From CAYUQT01 sp964596165 (GTDB taxonomy: Bacteria > Planctomycetota > Phycisphaerae > UBA1845 > JAFGLZ01), in contig CAZQTW010000014.1 in assembly GCA_964596165.1 (NCBI GenBank), forward strand, positions 36,887-100,886: DNA of 64,000 nucleotides, given 5' to 3'. Shown piece by piece: positions 36,061-44,801 of this stretch. The notes below the pieces were generated by a model. That model searched no databases, was not told the origin of the DNA, and worked only from the letters and a program-made list of their open reading frames with translations. Position 1 is the first letter of the stretch. The number at the start of each line of letters is the position of its first letter. The position numbers and the translations under genes were made by a program.

Positions 36061-38337
36061 CTACGGTGTTGGAGAGCGGCTTCCTTCAACAATCGCCTTG
36101 ATCGACTCAAACTGATTGCGGAATAGTTCGGGTGTCATCCAGGACGCTCTGGCCGGGTTCAATGCGTAACAGCAAATCAACGGACAGCCACGGGAGGCGG
36201 CTACTTGCGCCTTGGCGCGATTCAGTTCGGGGTCGACGCCGTATTCCCTGCGTGCCGTTCCGTCGTAGGTCAGCGAGAAAAACGGCGCCACGGGCAGGCC
36301 GGTGTGAGTCAGGTTGTAGTCGATTGTGCCGGCGAGCCTAGCCACGGCGTTCGGGTCCGTGTCGTAATTCGCGAAATTGGCATAGTTCTGGATCGGTGTT
36401 CCAGGGTACGACTCGATCGGCAACCAAGGAGAAGGAACGTACCCTCGGCCGTCGCCACCCCATCCATAGCCCCCCGACCACCAGAATCGGGTGATGGCCT
36501 TCGGAGTACCGGGGGCGATGGAATGCCAAGCGGCGAGATCGGCCGCGTTGACCTGCCCATCATTGTTGAAATCGCCGATGGGATCGTTGCTCAACACGGC
36601 CTGTTGATAGACGGCCTCGTCTTGTACGTCTTCGACGCCATTGCGGTTCAGGTCGCCCACGGGTTCGGCTCCCAAACCGCGCAACAGAGCATGCACGATG
36701 TCGGCGCGAAGCTCGGCCAGCAGCCGATTATGTTCCGCAATGCTGCCGCACGCGCTGCAGTTGGAGTACAGCGTGTTGTAGACATAGTACTCCCCACACC
36801 GTCCGGCGACGTAAGCGGATTCATCATGGATCCAGACACCGGTGACCCGTTGTGCGGACAGCCCGGCTTCTCTCAGCCGAAGGCCGAGCGCGAAGAACCG
36901 AGCAATCTGACGGCGTGCCGCGTGCCTCCCCGGGCAGAACAGCCACAAGCTCGGCGTGGTCTCACCTTGGTTCACTGGGTTGAAGTAGGATTCATGCGGA
37001 GCAGGCGTGACGTGAAGGTAGTTGGGGTCAAGAGCCGAGATGCTCGCATAGGCGCCCTGTCCGCTGATGTCACCCAGTTCGAACCACACGGGAACACCCG
37101 AGTCCGCCAACTCGATTGCCAGGCGAACACCAGGCGACTCCGAGGTCACGCTTGCCCAGCCATTGACGTTGAACATTATTGTTCCACATACGCGAGCCAA
37201 CTCGCGCATGATCTGCTCGCCTTGAGCCCCAAAGTCGGTGTTTCTCAAGAGGAGAATTCGCGGACCGCCCGCGTAGCTGGGGATCGATTGGAGAAGCGTT
37301 GCGGCATCTGCCAGCGTGAATGAGCCCGCGGTGAAGTCCTGGTTTGCCGCGTCGACGAGGACGGACCAGTAAGACCGAACCGGCGGAGCAAAGGCGTAGA
37401 TCGTTTGGTCCGGCCCGATAGTGCCACTCCAGTGGAATGGCACCCGGAATTCATAATGGCCGTTTGAGTCGGTCCTTGTGCTGCCTCCACCGTTGTCCGC
37501 TACTACGAGAGTATCGGCCAAGGGGGTCCCCAAGGCATCACGAAGGAATCCCCCGATCCTTACCTGCCCGCCGGTGACCACGTAGTCCTGACCGATGACG
37601 TCGGTCGTCAGGTTTGAATAGGCGCGACTGGGCACGTCGCAGGTGTGCTGGTCCAGTCGGGGCACAACCGATCCCGACCAAGCGTATGGAACTTCCAAAA
37701 TGTAGTCTCCCGAACTGTCCGCAGTGGTAGTCGCGCCACATCCGTTCGCGACGACAGGGATTCCGGGGATTCCATGACCTTGTGCGTCGCGGACTCTACC
37801 CGATATTCGCGGCAAGACGATCAGGACAGCCTCGGTCAATCCCGTGGCCTGCTCCGGACAGAGGATGGTTGCGGACCCGTCTTCGGGAAGCACGGTCAGG
37901 CTGACGACATATCTGCCGCCCACATCCAGAGCGCAACTTCTCTGGCGGTGCGTGGACAGAGGGCCCGAGTACTCCAGTCCGTTAAGACGCCAGGTATACC
38001 TTCCTTCCGGCAGGTTGGTCCCCGGCGCCGGGACCGCCGTACCCGTGATGGTCACAGGCCGCGACGTTCCGGAGACACTCAGCGTGAACATGACCGGTGA
38101 GAGACCCGCCTGTCCGCCGTCGCCCGAGGTGTTGCCTTCATCGACGGGGTCAATAGAGGTGGGCTCATCACCGTAGTCGACGGTGCCGGCAACGTCGCTA
38201 TCGGGGTTGTTGGGTAGGGGTGGCGATTGGGGCGGTGCACATCCTGCGGCGATGCCCAGCACGATGCAGGCGGTGGAAGCCACCTGCGCGCGGACACGGA
38301 TCGATGCGTACCCAGTTTTTCGCTTTCGCAAGGTCAA
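36061..38337 (-). CDS. Large secreted lipoprotein-like protein with carboxypeptidase-regulatory and dockerin-like repeats
   Basis: Protein of 758 aa from a TTG start at 38337, chosen for GAGGAG 6 nt upstream; the ATG at 38358 lacks this. It opens with MTLRKRKTG and a hydrophobic segment ending in GIAAGC, a lipobox-like Cys33. Then come an Asp/Ser-rich linker, Ig-like and two carboxypeptidase-regulatory-type beta sandwiches (ISGRVRDAQGHGIPG; IGGFLRDALGTPLAD), a mixed alpha/beta domain of unknown type, and a dockerin-like pair of Ca-binding loops (DLNRNGVEDVQDEAV; DFNNDGQVNAADLAAW). The C-terminus contains a further globular region. Probably attached to the cell surface; function unknown. Confidence 0.75.
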   Translation of the reverse strand: MTLRKRKTGYASIRVRAQVASTACIVLGIAAGCAPPQSPPLPNNPDSDVAGTVDYGDEPTSIDPVDEGNTSGDGGQAGLSPVMFTLSVSGTSRPVTITGTAVPAPGTNLPEGRYTWRLNGLEYSGPLSTHRQRSCALDVGGRYVVSLTVLPEDGSATILCPEQATGLTEAVLIVLPRISGRVRDAQGHGIPGIPVVANGCGATTTADSSGDYILEVPYAWSGSVVPRLDQHTCDVPSRAYSNLTTDVIGQDYVVTGGQVRIGGFLRDALGTPLADTLVVADNGGGSTRTDSNGHYEFRVPFHWSGTIGPDQTIYAFAPPVRSYWSVLVDAANQDFTAGSFTLADAATLLQSIPSYAGGPRILLLRNTDFGAQGEQIMRELARVCGTIMFNVNGWASVTSESPGVRLAIELADSGVPVWFELGDISGQGAYASISALDPNYLHVTPAPHESYFNPVNQGETTPSLWLFCPGRHAARRQIARFFALGLRLREAGLSAQRVTGVWIHDESAYVAGRCGEYYVYNTLYSNCSACGSIAEHNRLLAELRADIVHALLRGLGAEPVGDLNRNGVEDVQDEAVYQQAVLSNDPIGDFNNDGQVNAADLAAWHSIAPGTPKAITRFWWSGGYGWGGDGRGYVPSPWLPIESYPGTPIQNYANFANYDTDPNAVARLAGTIDYNLTHTGLPVAPFFSLTYDGTARREYGVDPELNRAKAQVAASRGCPLICCYALNPARASWMTPELFRNQFESIKAIVEGSRSPTP

Positions 38338-38583
38338 GACAGACTCCTCATACGGCATGCTCGCCGAAGCAAAAGGTACGATACACTGGTAGTATGGGCA
38401 ATCTGGGCTAACAGCGGCAGCGGGCGCGTCCTCAGCCTGGTTCGCCCTTCCACAGATCACGGAGTCCGGATCAAAGCTCTAATCTATTTCCAAATAATAG
38501 GTTATGATGAATTTCCGTCACGGGTTCGCTCCTCTCACTTACCGGACGATTCTCGGAGCGCATGATTCACACTGAACGGGCTT

Positions 38584-39612
38584 TCAAGTGGGGGAATCGT
38601 TCCCTCCACACGCGGAGGGTGGCAGCGGGAGCCTCGGCCGCTGCACATGGCTGGGTATCTCAGAATCCCTAAAACCCAGGCCACGGGCGATGATGTAAGG
38701 CGGGCGATGCTTGGTCTCCTCATAGGTCCTTCCGACATACTGTCCGAGAAGCCAAACCGCCACCAACTGAAACCCGCCGACAAGCAGGATGACCGCCATC
38801 AGGCTGGCCCAGCCCGCCTGCACCCCGAATCGTTCCGGGGCGATCAATCTGGCCGCCACGACGAGCCCCAGATAGACGAGCGTACTCAGCGATATCAGTA
38901 ACCCGAGAATCCCGACCATCGTCAGGGGTTTGCTCGACAGAGAGAAGACGGCATTGGCCAAGAGGCGAACCCGCTGACCGTAGCGGTAAGCCGGCCGGCC
39001 CGCGTGTCGTGTCGCTTCCTGATACGGCACCTGCCCGTGTCTGAACCCGAGCCACTGGACGAGTCCGCGGTCGAATCGAAACCGTTCGCGGAGTTGCCGC
39101 ATGATCGTTACGACGCGGCGATCCAGGAGCCGGAAGTCCGCCGCGTTGGGCAGGATATCGACGTCACACAGTCGGGCAAGGAGACGATAGCTAAACCGCG
39201 ACGAGGCGCGCTGAAACCAGCTTCCGCCACCGGTCTGGCGGACGGCATGGACTACGTCGTCACCTGCCTGCCAGCGGGCCAACAATTGCGGGATGATTTC
39301 CGGCGGGTGTTGCAGGTCGGCGTCCATCGTGATGACCGCGTCGCCCGACGCTATGTCCAGACCGGCCATGATGGCGAGCTGGTGGCCGAAGTTTCGGCTC
39401 AGCTCGATGAGCTTGACGCGCGGGTCCGATGCGTGCAAGACCTCCACGTTGGCGGTCGTGTGGTCCGTGCTGCCGTCATTGACGAAAATGATCTCGTAGC
39501 GGGGGGTGATAGGATCGAGTACGCGACGGACGTGCTCGACGAGCGGGCGAACGTTGTCCTGTTCGTTGTAAGCGGGCACGACGACGGAGATGATCGGAGG
39601 CTCGTCCTGCAT
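38584..39612 (-). CDS. GT2 family glycosyltransferase with C-terminal TM helices (DPM1/ArnC-like)
   Basis: Inverting GT-A glycosyltransferase of 342 aa. It likely transfers a sugar from a nucleotide donor to a polyprenyl phosphate. Motifs: SVVVPAYNEQDNV, FVNDGSTD, the metal-binding MDADLQHPPE, and the QRRR-like acceptor region. Two hydrophobic helices follow (about 222-250 and 268-298), as in GtrB/ArnC-type enzymes. A Pro-rich tail ends the protein. The start is 7 bp after the stop of the aldolase gene, so the two are likely cotranscribed. Confidence 0.88.
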   Translation of the reverse strand: MQDEPPIISVVVPAYNEQDNVRPLVEHVRRVLDPITPRYEIIFVNDGSTDHTTANVEVLHASDPRVKLIELSRNFGHQLAIMAGLDIASGDAVITMDADLQHPPEIIPQLLARWQAGDDVVHAVRQTGGGSWFQRASSRFSYRLLARLCDVDILPNAADFRLLDRRVVTIMRQLRERFRFDRGLVQWLGFRHGQVPYQEATRHAGRPAYRYGQRVRLLANAVFSLSSKPLTMVGILGLLISLSTLVYLGLVVAARLIAPERFGVQAGWASLMAVILLVGGFQLVAVWLLGQYVGRTYEETKHRPPYIIARGLGFRDSEIPSHVQRPRLPLPPSACGGNDSPT

Positions 39613-39619
39613 GTCCGGT

Positions 39620-40405
39620 TCAAACCTTGCCGGCCAGCAACGTATGATACTCGTCCAACTTCTGCTTCATGCCGTTGAGCAGAAGTCCGTGATCCGATCC
39701 CAGATTGAACAGACGTCCGCCTCGGTCGCAGTCGCGTTTCACCTGTTCCGGGCTGAGCGCGACGGTACCCCACCACTTCCCCGCCTTCTCGGCCGCAACG
39801 GCCACCTTCTCATAGACCTCCCGCATCCGCGGGTGATCGAACTGAAACGGGATGCCCATGGCGATGCTCAGGTCGCCCGGTCCGATGAACAGGACGTCGA
39901 TGCCCTTCACGCCGATGATCTCGTCGAGGCGATCGATGGCCTCGGGGTCCTCGATCTGGGCGACGATCAGCGTCTCGCGGTTGGCGTGCTCCAGATACTC
40001 CAGGATCGGCGCCATGGCGAAGTCGCCGTCGGAGCCCGCATTGTCGAACCCGCGCCGGCCGATCGGAGGATATCGCGTGTTGTACACCACCTGGAGCGCC
40101 TCCTCCCGGTTCTTGATGTGCGGGACCATGAGCGCCGCTGCTCCCGCTTCCAGCGGCCGGAAGAAGTTCGTATAGCTTCCCTTGCGGATCCGAACGAGGG
40201 CGTCGATGTCCGCCATCCTCGAAGCCAGAATCAGCATTTCCATTTCGGCGTCGGTGAAGTTCCGATGCTCCATGTCGATCCAGACGGCGTCGTAACCGTG
40301 CCGCCCGGCGAATTCGACGGCCTTCGGGTTGAAGCCACACGAGACACTGAACGAGAGAGCGGTCTTGCCCGCACGGAGCTTCTTCAGGAGCTTGCTGTCG
40401 CGCAT
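39620..40405 (-). CDS. HpcH/HpaI family aldolase
   Basis: Class II pyruvate-type aldolase of 261 aa. Family features: FDAVWIDMEH-like strand (YDAVWIDMEHRNF), VRIRKGSY, GAAALMVPHIKN, the IEDPEAID metal-binding Glu, and FIGPGDLSIAMG with the Asp ligand. The start at 40405 has AAAGGAA at 9 nt. It may cleave 2-keto-3-deoxy or 4-hydroxy-2-keto acids to pyruvate. It sits between the GH4 glycosidase and a glycosyltransferase gene, an odd set for one pathway. Confidence 0.88.
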   Translation of the reverse strand: MRDSKLLKKLRAGKTALSFSVSCGFNPKAVEFAGRHGYDAVWIDMEHRNFTDAEMEMLILASRMADIDALVRIRKGSYTNFFRPLEAGAAALMVPHIKNREEALQVVYNTRYPPIGRRGFDNAGSDGDFAMAPILEYLEHANRETLIVAQIEDPEAIDRLDEIIGVKGIDVLFIGPGDLSIAMGIPFQFDHPRMREVYEKVAVAAEKAGKWWGTVALSPEQVKRDCDRGGRLFNLGSDHGLLLNGMKQKLDEYHTLLAGKV

Positions 40406-40546
40406 GTGTAGGTATTCCTTTCGTCGAGCGAGGATTATAACGTCCCTGCGGGCGTTGTGAACGTCCATAACCGAAAGGGTGTCTCCCTCCTTCGGAATGC
40501 GCGGCGGGTTCCTTGCCCGGAGTGCGGTCGATCGAATGACGGCGTG

Positions 40547-42028
40547 TTATCCGTAAGGCAGACCGGCCGCGAGCGCGCCATGGATCGCTACGAGCTTGGC
40601 CGTGTCGCGCCGCGGGATACGGACCCGGCGCCGTCGGAAGAAGTTCGGCAGATAGTCGGCCTCCGCCTCCAGCATCTCATTCAGCATGTCCTCGGTGCCG
40701 TCGTGTTCGGCGGCCAGCGGATCGTTCAACAAGACATGCAGCGCCAGCCTCCGGTCGCCGTCGAGCGCCGCTTGGATGATCGCCTCCTGGTTCGTGACGT
40801 GCCGAACATACCATGGAACCAGCGCAGGGGGGATCGGTCCGCCGCAGATCGGCTCGACACTGTCGCGCGAGAGCCATGCGTTCGTCTCGACGACCGCATC
40901 GGTCGGAAGGTCGGATACTTGCCCGATGTTCGGCCGGTTGACGTTCGTCTTCATGGTCATGGTCCCGGCGAGGCAGGCGATGATCTCGCTGGTGTCTTCC
41001 CCGCTGGGCTTCAGCGGTCTGCGGAGCAGTGCCGTCACATCTCGGATACAGGCCTTTCGTTTGGCCAAGTCCTTCTCTTTCTGCCCGACGCGGTCCTGGA
41101 TCGTGGTGACCACGACCCCCCATCGCTGGCCCTCGAAGGTCTTGGGCGTCAGATACCCGGGGAAGAACTCGACGGTATGGCGATCGCCCGAGGCGGTCAG
41201 GACGCCGTACCGCCGCAGGAACTCCAGCTTGACCTGATGGCGGGCGAAGAGGCCCTTGGCCTTCCGGGGCTCGCCGGCGCGGTACTCTCGGATTACGCCC
41301 GGCTGTTTCATGTGCCGCCGAATCATGTCCAGGGCATCGTGTCCGGCCACGCTGGCCCGCGTGATGATGGTGCAGTGGTTGATGCCCGTGACCGCCACGT
41401 CCACGTCGTCGCGGCGAAGGTCACTTCGCCCCAACACCCGATTCGCCAGCTTGGCGATCAGCTTCTGCGTGCCGAAGACCTCGTGACAGCAACCGATCAC
41501 CTTCACCCCGCGCCGGCTCAGCGTTCGCGTGAGGACCGTCATCGGGTTGGTGTAGTTGATGACCCACGCGTCCGGGCAATATCGCAGGATGTCGTCGGCC
41601 AAACGATCGAAGACCGGCACATTCCGCAGGCCGCGGAGCAATCCGCCCGGCCCGACCGTGTCGCCGACCGACTGAATGATGCCGTATTTCCATGGGATGG
41701 CCAGGTCATGGCCCATCATCGCCAGGCCGCCGACGCTGATCGTGATCACCACGACGTCGGCCCCTCGCATCGCTGCGCGCCGCTCCTGAGTGGCCGAGAC
41801 CCGGAATCGTCCACCCGCGTCGCGGTGGCTGAGCACGGCCCGGCAATACCGCTTCATGATCGCCAGCGGTACGGAGTCGATATCGAACAAGACGATCTCG
41901 CCGCCCAGGTTCTTGTTGAGTGCCAGGTCCGTGACGATGGAGGGTGTCCACCCGAGCGCCCCGCCGCCGATGATGGCAATCTTGACGCTTGCCCGTGCCT
42001 GCCTGCCCTCGCGCGACCGTGTGGCCAT
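40547..42028 (-). CDS. GH4 family alpha-galactosidase/6-phospho-glycosidase-like enzyme
   Basis: NAD- and metal-dependent glycosidase of 493 aa from family GH4. N-terminal Rossmann motif is IAIIGGGALGWTPS, then LFDIDS. The NYTNPM motif, CCHEVFG (the conserved Cys-His metal site) and GINHCTII are all present. A basic patch of 15 residues precedes the Rossmann fold. The ATG at 42028 was chosen from the domain start and a G-rich upstream region; the frame stays open to 42292 without support. Whether the substrate is phosphorylated is not known. First gene of the run into the HpcH aldolase. Confidence 0.87.
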   Translation of the reverse strand: MATRSREGRQARASVKIAIIGGGALGWTPSIVTDLALNKNLGGEIVLFDIDSVPLAIMKRYCRAVLSHRDAGGRFRVSATQERRAAMRGADVVVITISVGGLAMMGHDLAIPWKYGIIQSVGDTVGPGGLLRGLRNVPVFDRLADDILRYCPDAWVINYTNPMTVLTRTLSRRGVKVIGCCHEVFGTQKLIAKLANRVLGRSDLRRDDVDVAVTGINHCTIITRASVAGHDALDMIRRHMKQPGVIREYRAGEPRKAKGLFARHQVKLEFLRRYGVLTASGDRHTVEFFPGYLTPKTFEGQRWGVVVTTIQDRVGQKEKDLAKRKACIRDVTALLRRPLKPSGEDTSEIIACLAGTMTMKTNVNRPNIGQVSDLPTDAVVETNAWLSRDSVEPICGGPIPPALVPWYVRHVTNQEAIIQAALDGDRRLALHVLLNDPLAAEHDGTEDMLNEMLEAEADYLPNFFRRRRVRIPRRDTAKLVAIHGALAAGLPYG

Positions 42029-42437
42029 GAATGCGCCCCCATGCCTTGGCTCATCGACTACTCTCGATTCGACGGTTTGACATGGTAACGAGCGAACAAT
42101 CCGCTGGCAAAACCGCGTGCGTGCCACTGGCGGCTCGTCCGCCAGTGTTCGCGCGGGATGGATCGGGAGGGCGAGTGTGCTTGCGAGCCGCGATCCCTGA
42201 CAGAGCCGGGTTGTGTAAGCCCCGTGAATGACGGAGCTGTACCGTATCGGTCCGATTGTCGTTTCGAGCCGGGCGGTCCTCCGCCCGGTCAAACGCGCCG
42301 AGGACGGATCGGCTCAAAAGGCGCATGCCTTTGACCTCCGACCGCGGATCGACACCGCGAAGACAAGGGGCTAGCATTCCTCAGTGGGCGGGTCTTACCC
42401 GCCGACGAAGCCCCATCCAATCACCGGGACTGCATTC
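42029..42437. other. Divergent intergenic region
   Basis: About 400 nt between the GH4 gene (minus) and the zinc-ribbon gene (plus). It should hold both promoters. It contains three short perfect palindromes described separately, and no credible coding frame. Confidence 0.5.
42125..42404. repeat. Cluster of three short GC palindromes (REP-like)
   Basis: Three perfect inverted repeats lie in one intergenic stretch: 42125-42147 (CACTGGCGG with CCGCCAGTG, 5-nt loop), 42269-42288 (CCGGGCGG with CCGCCCGG, 4-nt loop), and 42388-42404 (GGCGGGT with ACCCGCC, 3-nt loop). All contain a GGCGG/CCGCC core, so they may belong to a dispersed palindrome family. Confidence 0.45.
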
Positions 42438-42833
42438 GTGAACTGTCGAACCTGCGGCTACGCACTGTTCAACCTGACCGAGCCTCGATGCCCGGAGTGC
42501 AACACGCCGTTTGATGTCACCAACTACACCTTTCGCCCGGGCACCGTGAAATTCGTCTGTTCCTATTGTGGCGAGTCCTACGAGGGCGATGACGCGCAGG
42601 GTCTGCCCGCCAATCGAGAGTTCCCGTGCGCCAAGTGCTCCAGACCTCTGTCCGTATCCACCATGTGCGTGGTTCCAATGGCCGCAAACGCCGTCGGGAC
42701 GCTGAACAGACCTGTTGCCGTACCGTGTGAAGAACCGGGGCAAATGGGTCTAGCCTGGATCCCCATGGAAGTTCTTCGACCTAACACCACGTGCCTTTCA
42801 GCCGAAGGCGAGGGTCAGGCGTTTGCCGCCTAG
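42438..42833 (+). CDS. Zinc-ribbon protein, probably truncated by an insertion sequence
   Basis: The frame from a GTG at 42438 gives two zinc-ribbon modules: CRTCGYAL-x-N-CPEC and FVCSYCGESYEG, with a third C-x-x-C pair (CAKCSRP). This N-terminal pattern is familiar from planctomycete proteins that continue into a membrane domain. Here the familiar sequence fades after about residue 110. The last residues (EGEGQAFAA) overlap the 3' end of the transposase gene on the other strand, so the C-terminus appears lost to IS insertion. No remnant of the missing part is visible to the right of the IS. The start has a weak ribosome binding site. Confidence 0.6.
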   Translation: MNCRTCGYALFNLTEPRCPECNTPFDVTNYTFRPGTVKFVCSYCGESYEGDDAQGLPANREFPCAKCSRPLSVSTMCVVPMAANAVGTLNRPVAVPCEEPGQMGLAWIPMEVLRPNTTCLSAEGEGQAFAA

Positions 42834-44300
42834 CCAGGGGACAGAAATGTCCGTCTTGTCGAAACCCGCCGCGACGAGTAGCGGGTTGTGGGCGCGTTTC
42901 TGGAACTGAACGGCGATCCGCTTGTCGTCGATCGAGACGGTGGCCGTCGCGTCGACGAAGTCGCGGAAGATGTGCCGAGACCCGGCCCGCTCGTATCCGC
43001 GCCCGATCCGGGCGCCGAGCAGGCGGTAGAGGCTGCTGGCTATCAGCGTCAGTTGGAGGTCGCAGTTCACCTTCATGTCCACCGCGGACGAGAGGGCATC
43101 CATGTGGAAGACATCGATGCCGTCCGCGAGGGTGTTCTCAATGATCATCCGCTGGGCGTAGCGTTCGATCAGCTTGGCCGGTGAGCGTCGAAGCTGGTTG
43201 GTCAGCAGCAGCGTCGGCTTCTCGTGCCCCCGGTCGGTGATCGTCAGTTGCCGGATCGATCCGTCATGGGCCTTCAGCGAGATGGACTCATCCAGAATGC
43301 GGGGGGTTTGGTAGATCCGGGTGATGCCTTCCAGTTCGATCCGCCTCCACGCCGACGGTGGCCTCAGGTAGATCTCGCGCAGGACCCTGTTCGACCGCCG
43401 TCTCAGCGTGATGAAATGGACGCCCATCCGGTTGAGCCGATCCAGGTTCGCGTAGGTGGTCAGTTTCGAGTCGAACACCAATTCTTCCGGCAGTCGTCCG
43501 GTCCGCTTCTTCCAGAACGCCACGAACCGCAGGATCTCGTCGTTTTGCTGATCTTTCCGAACATCCCCGTTGGCATAGCAGAACACCCGTTGCTCGGCGT
43601 CCTCGGCCACGAAGGCGAGCATCCCCTTCTGACGGCGGCTTCGCTTGGAAACGTAATGTTTTCCCACCAAGGCGTCCTCGCCGTGGAAGGGGATGGTGTG
43701 AAAGTCCAGATGAAACGACGGGCCTCGGGGCAACCCCAGCCTGCCGACGGCATCGAACCAGCGGTGCATCAAGGGGCCGTAGCAGGCAGGGTCAATCCGA
43801 CAACTGTATTCGGTCAGGAAGGCCCGCTTAGGGATGACATTGAGGCCGGCAAACAGCGCCAGGCCTTCATCGAAAACGTGTCTCATCACGTGACTGTGCC
43901 GGGCGTTGCCGAAGAGCTTGAGGGCCAATAGGGATCGAAGGGCATGAGCCGCGGGGATCATCGGGGTTCCCGGAAACCCGATCCGCGCCAAGATCGCGTC
44001 GAGACCGACCTGGGCCAGATAGGGCACAAAGAGAAAGAGTCCGCCGAACTTCGTGCGGAAATGCCGCGTCCCCAGGTCGAGTTGGCGGGCGTCGGCGACA
44101 TCGGCCGCGGTGGGACGCGAGTGGTAGGGGCGCTCGTCGTCGCGGCGTCGAGGCAGTCGGGCGAAGCCCTCCTCCTTGAGGATCAGGGCGATCGCGGCGG
44201 GGCTTAGGGCGCGGTCCGACCGCTTGAGGGTCTGGCTGATGTCATAGATGGAGAGGTTCTGCTTGCGGAGGGCGATGACCTCCTGGCGGGCCCGGTCCAT
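42798..44300 (-). CDS. IS4-superfamily DDE transposase
   Basis: Transposase of at least 500 aa. The first ATG is at 44300. An N-terminal helical HTH-like segment leads to the DDE core, with candidate catalytic Asp in FHLDFHTIPF, Asp in ELVFDSKLTTY, and Glu in YAQRMIIENTL, which fits the IS4 Y-(2)-R-(3)-E signature. The coding pattern continues upstream of the ATG for about 70 codons (for example THVFLTPANTTYRQYEALRA), to about 44513, with no ATG, GTG or TTG in frame. The real start may be a CTG at 44513, or the gene may have lost its start. The exact IS family was not assigned. Confidence 0.82.
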   Translation of the reverse strand: MDRARQEVIALRKQNLSIYDISQTLKRSDRALSPAAIALILKEEGFARLPRRRDDERPYHSRPTAADVADARQLDLGTRHFRTKFGGLFLFVPYLAQVGLDAILARIGFPGTPMIPAAHALRSLLALKLFGNARHSHVMRHVFDEGLALFAGLNVIPKRAFLTEYSCRIDPACYGPLMHRWFDAVGRLGLPRGPSFHLDFHTIPFHGEDALVGKHYVSKRSRRQKGMLAFVAEDAEQRVFCYANGDVRKDQQNDEILRFVAFWKKRTGRLPEELVFDSKLTTYANLDRLNRMGVHFITLRRRSNRVLREIYLRPPSAWRRIELEGITRIYQTPRILDESISLKAHDGSIRQLTITDRGHEKPTLLLTNQLRRSPAKLIERYAQRMIIENTLADGIDVFHMDALSSAVDMKVNCDLQLTLIASSLYRLLGARIGRGYERAGSRHIFRDFVDATATVSIDDKRIAVQFQKRAHNPLLVAAGFDKTDISVPWLGGKRLTLAFG

Positions 44301-44560
44301 CTTGGGAGCGGACTTGGGGCCCTTGGCGGAGGGCAGGAAGAAGGGCCGGTGGGGGTCTTGGCGGAACTGGTGGCAAAGGACGCGAAAGCTCCCCGGGGAG
44401 TAGCCGAAGCGTTGAGCGGCGACGGCGGAGGGGAGGTGTTCGACGAAATAGGCCCGGAGGGCCTCGTACTGGCGGTAGGTGGTGTTGGCGGGGGTCAGGA
44501 AGACGTGGGTCAGATCAGTTAGCTTATCTGGTATACTGTTAGATATACCACCACTACATC
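42798..44560 (-). mobile_element. IS4-like insertion sequence (approximate limits)
   Basis: The element contains one transposase gene. The left limit must lie at or before 42798 and the right limit near 44560, where coding character ends. An imperfect palindrome GGTATA-N8-TATACC at 44530-44549 lies near the right end. I could not identify matching terminal inverted repeats or a target duplication by eye, so the boundaries are estimates. Confidence 0.6.
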
Positions 44561-44801
44561 ATGTGTAAGGCCTCCTGTCAAGCGATGTGCGGAGAAACCC
44601 CTAGAATCCACGAAACACCTTTGGTTTCTGTTGATGACTACGTGATCTTGCCCGTGCAGTTGAAGGCGTGGGCACAGATAACACATAGGGGAAGTATATA
44701 TACGTCTACTGATTACCTGATTCAGATGGCGGGAATACCTCGGCTGGACAGGTGTCTATCAGCTCATTATGTTAGGCAAAGTCGGGCCGTGGGAATCCAG
44801 G
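44301..44801. other. IS right part and unassigned sequence
   Basis: Up to about 44560 this belongs to the IS and encodes the likely N-terminal extension of the transposase. From 44577 to 44801 there is AT-richer sequence with no recognisable gene, RNA or terminator. It lies downstream of the last gene of the redox operon. Confidence 0.5.

Noticed and set aside
36205..37323. 372-residue plus-strand frame
   Set aside because: Antisense of the large lipoprotein gene; no recognisable domain.
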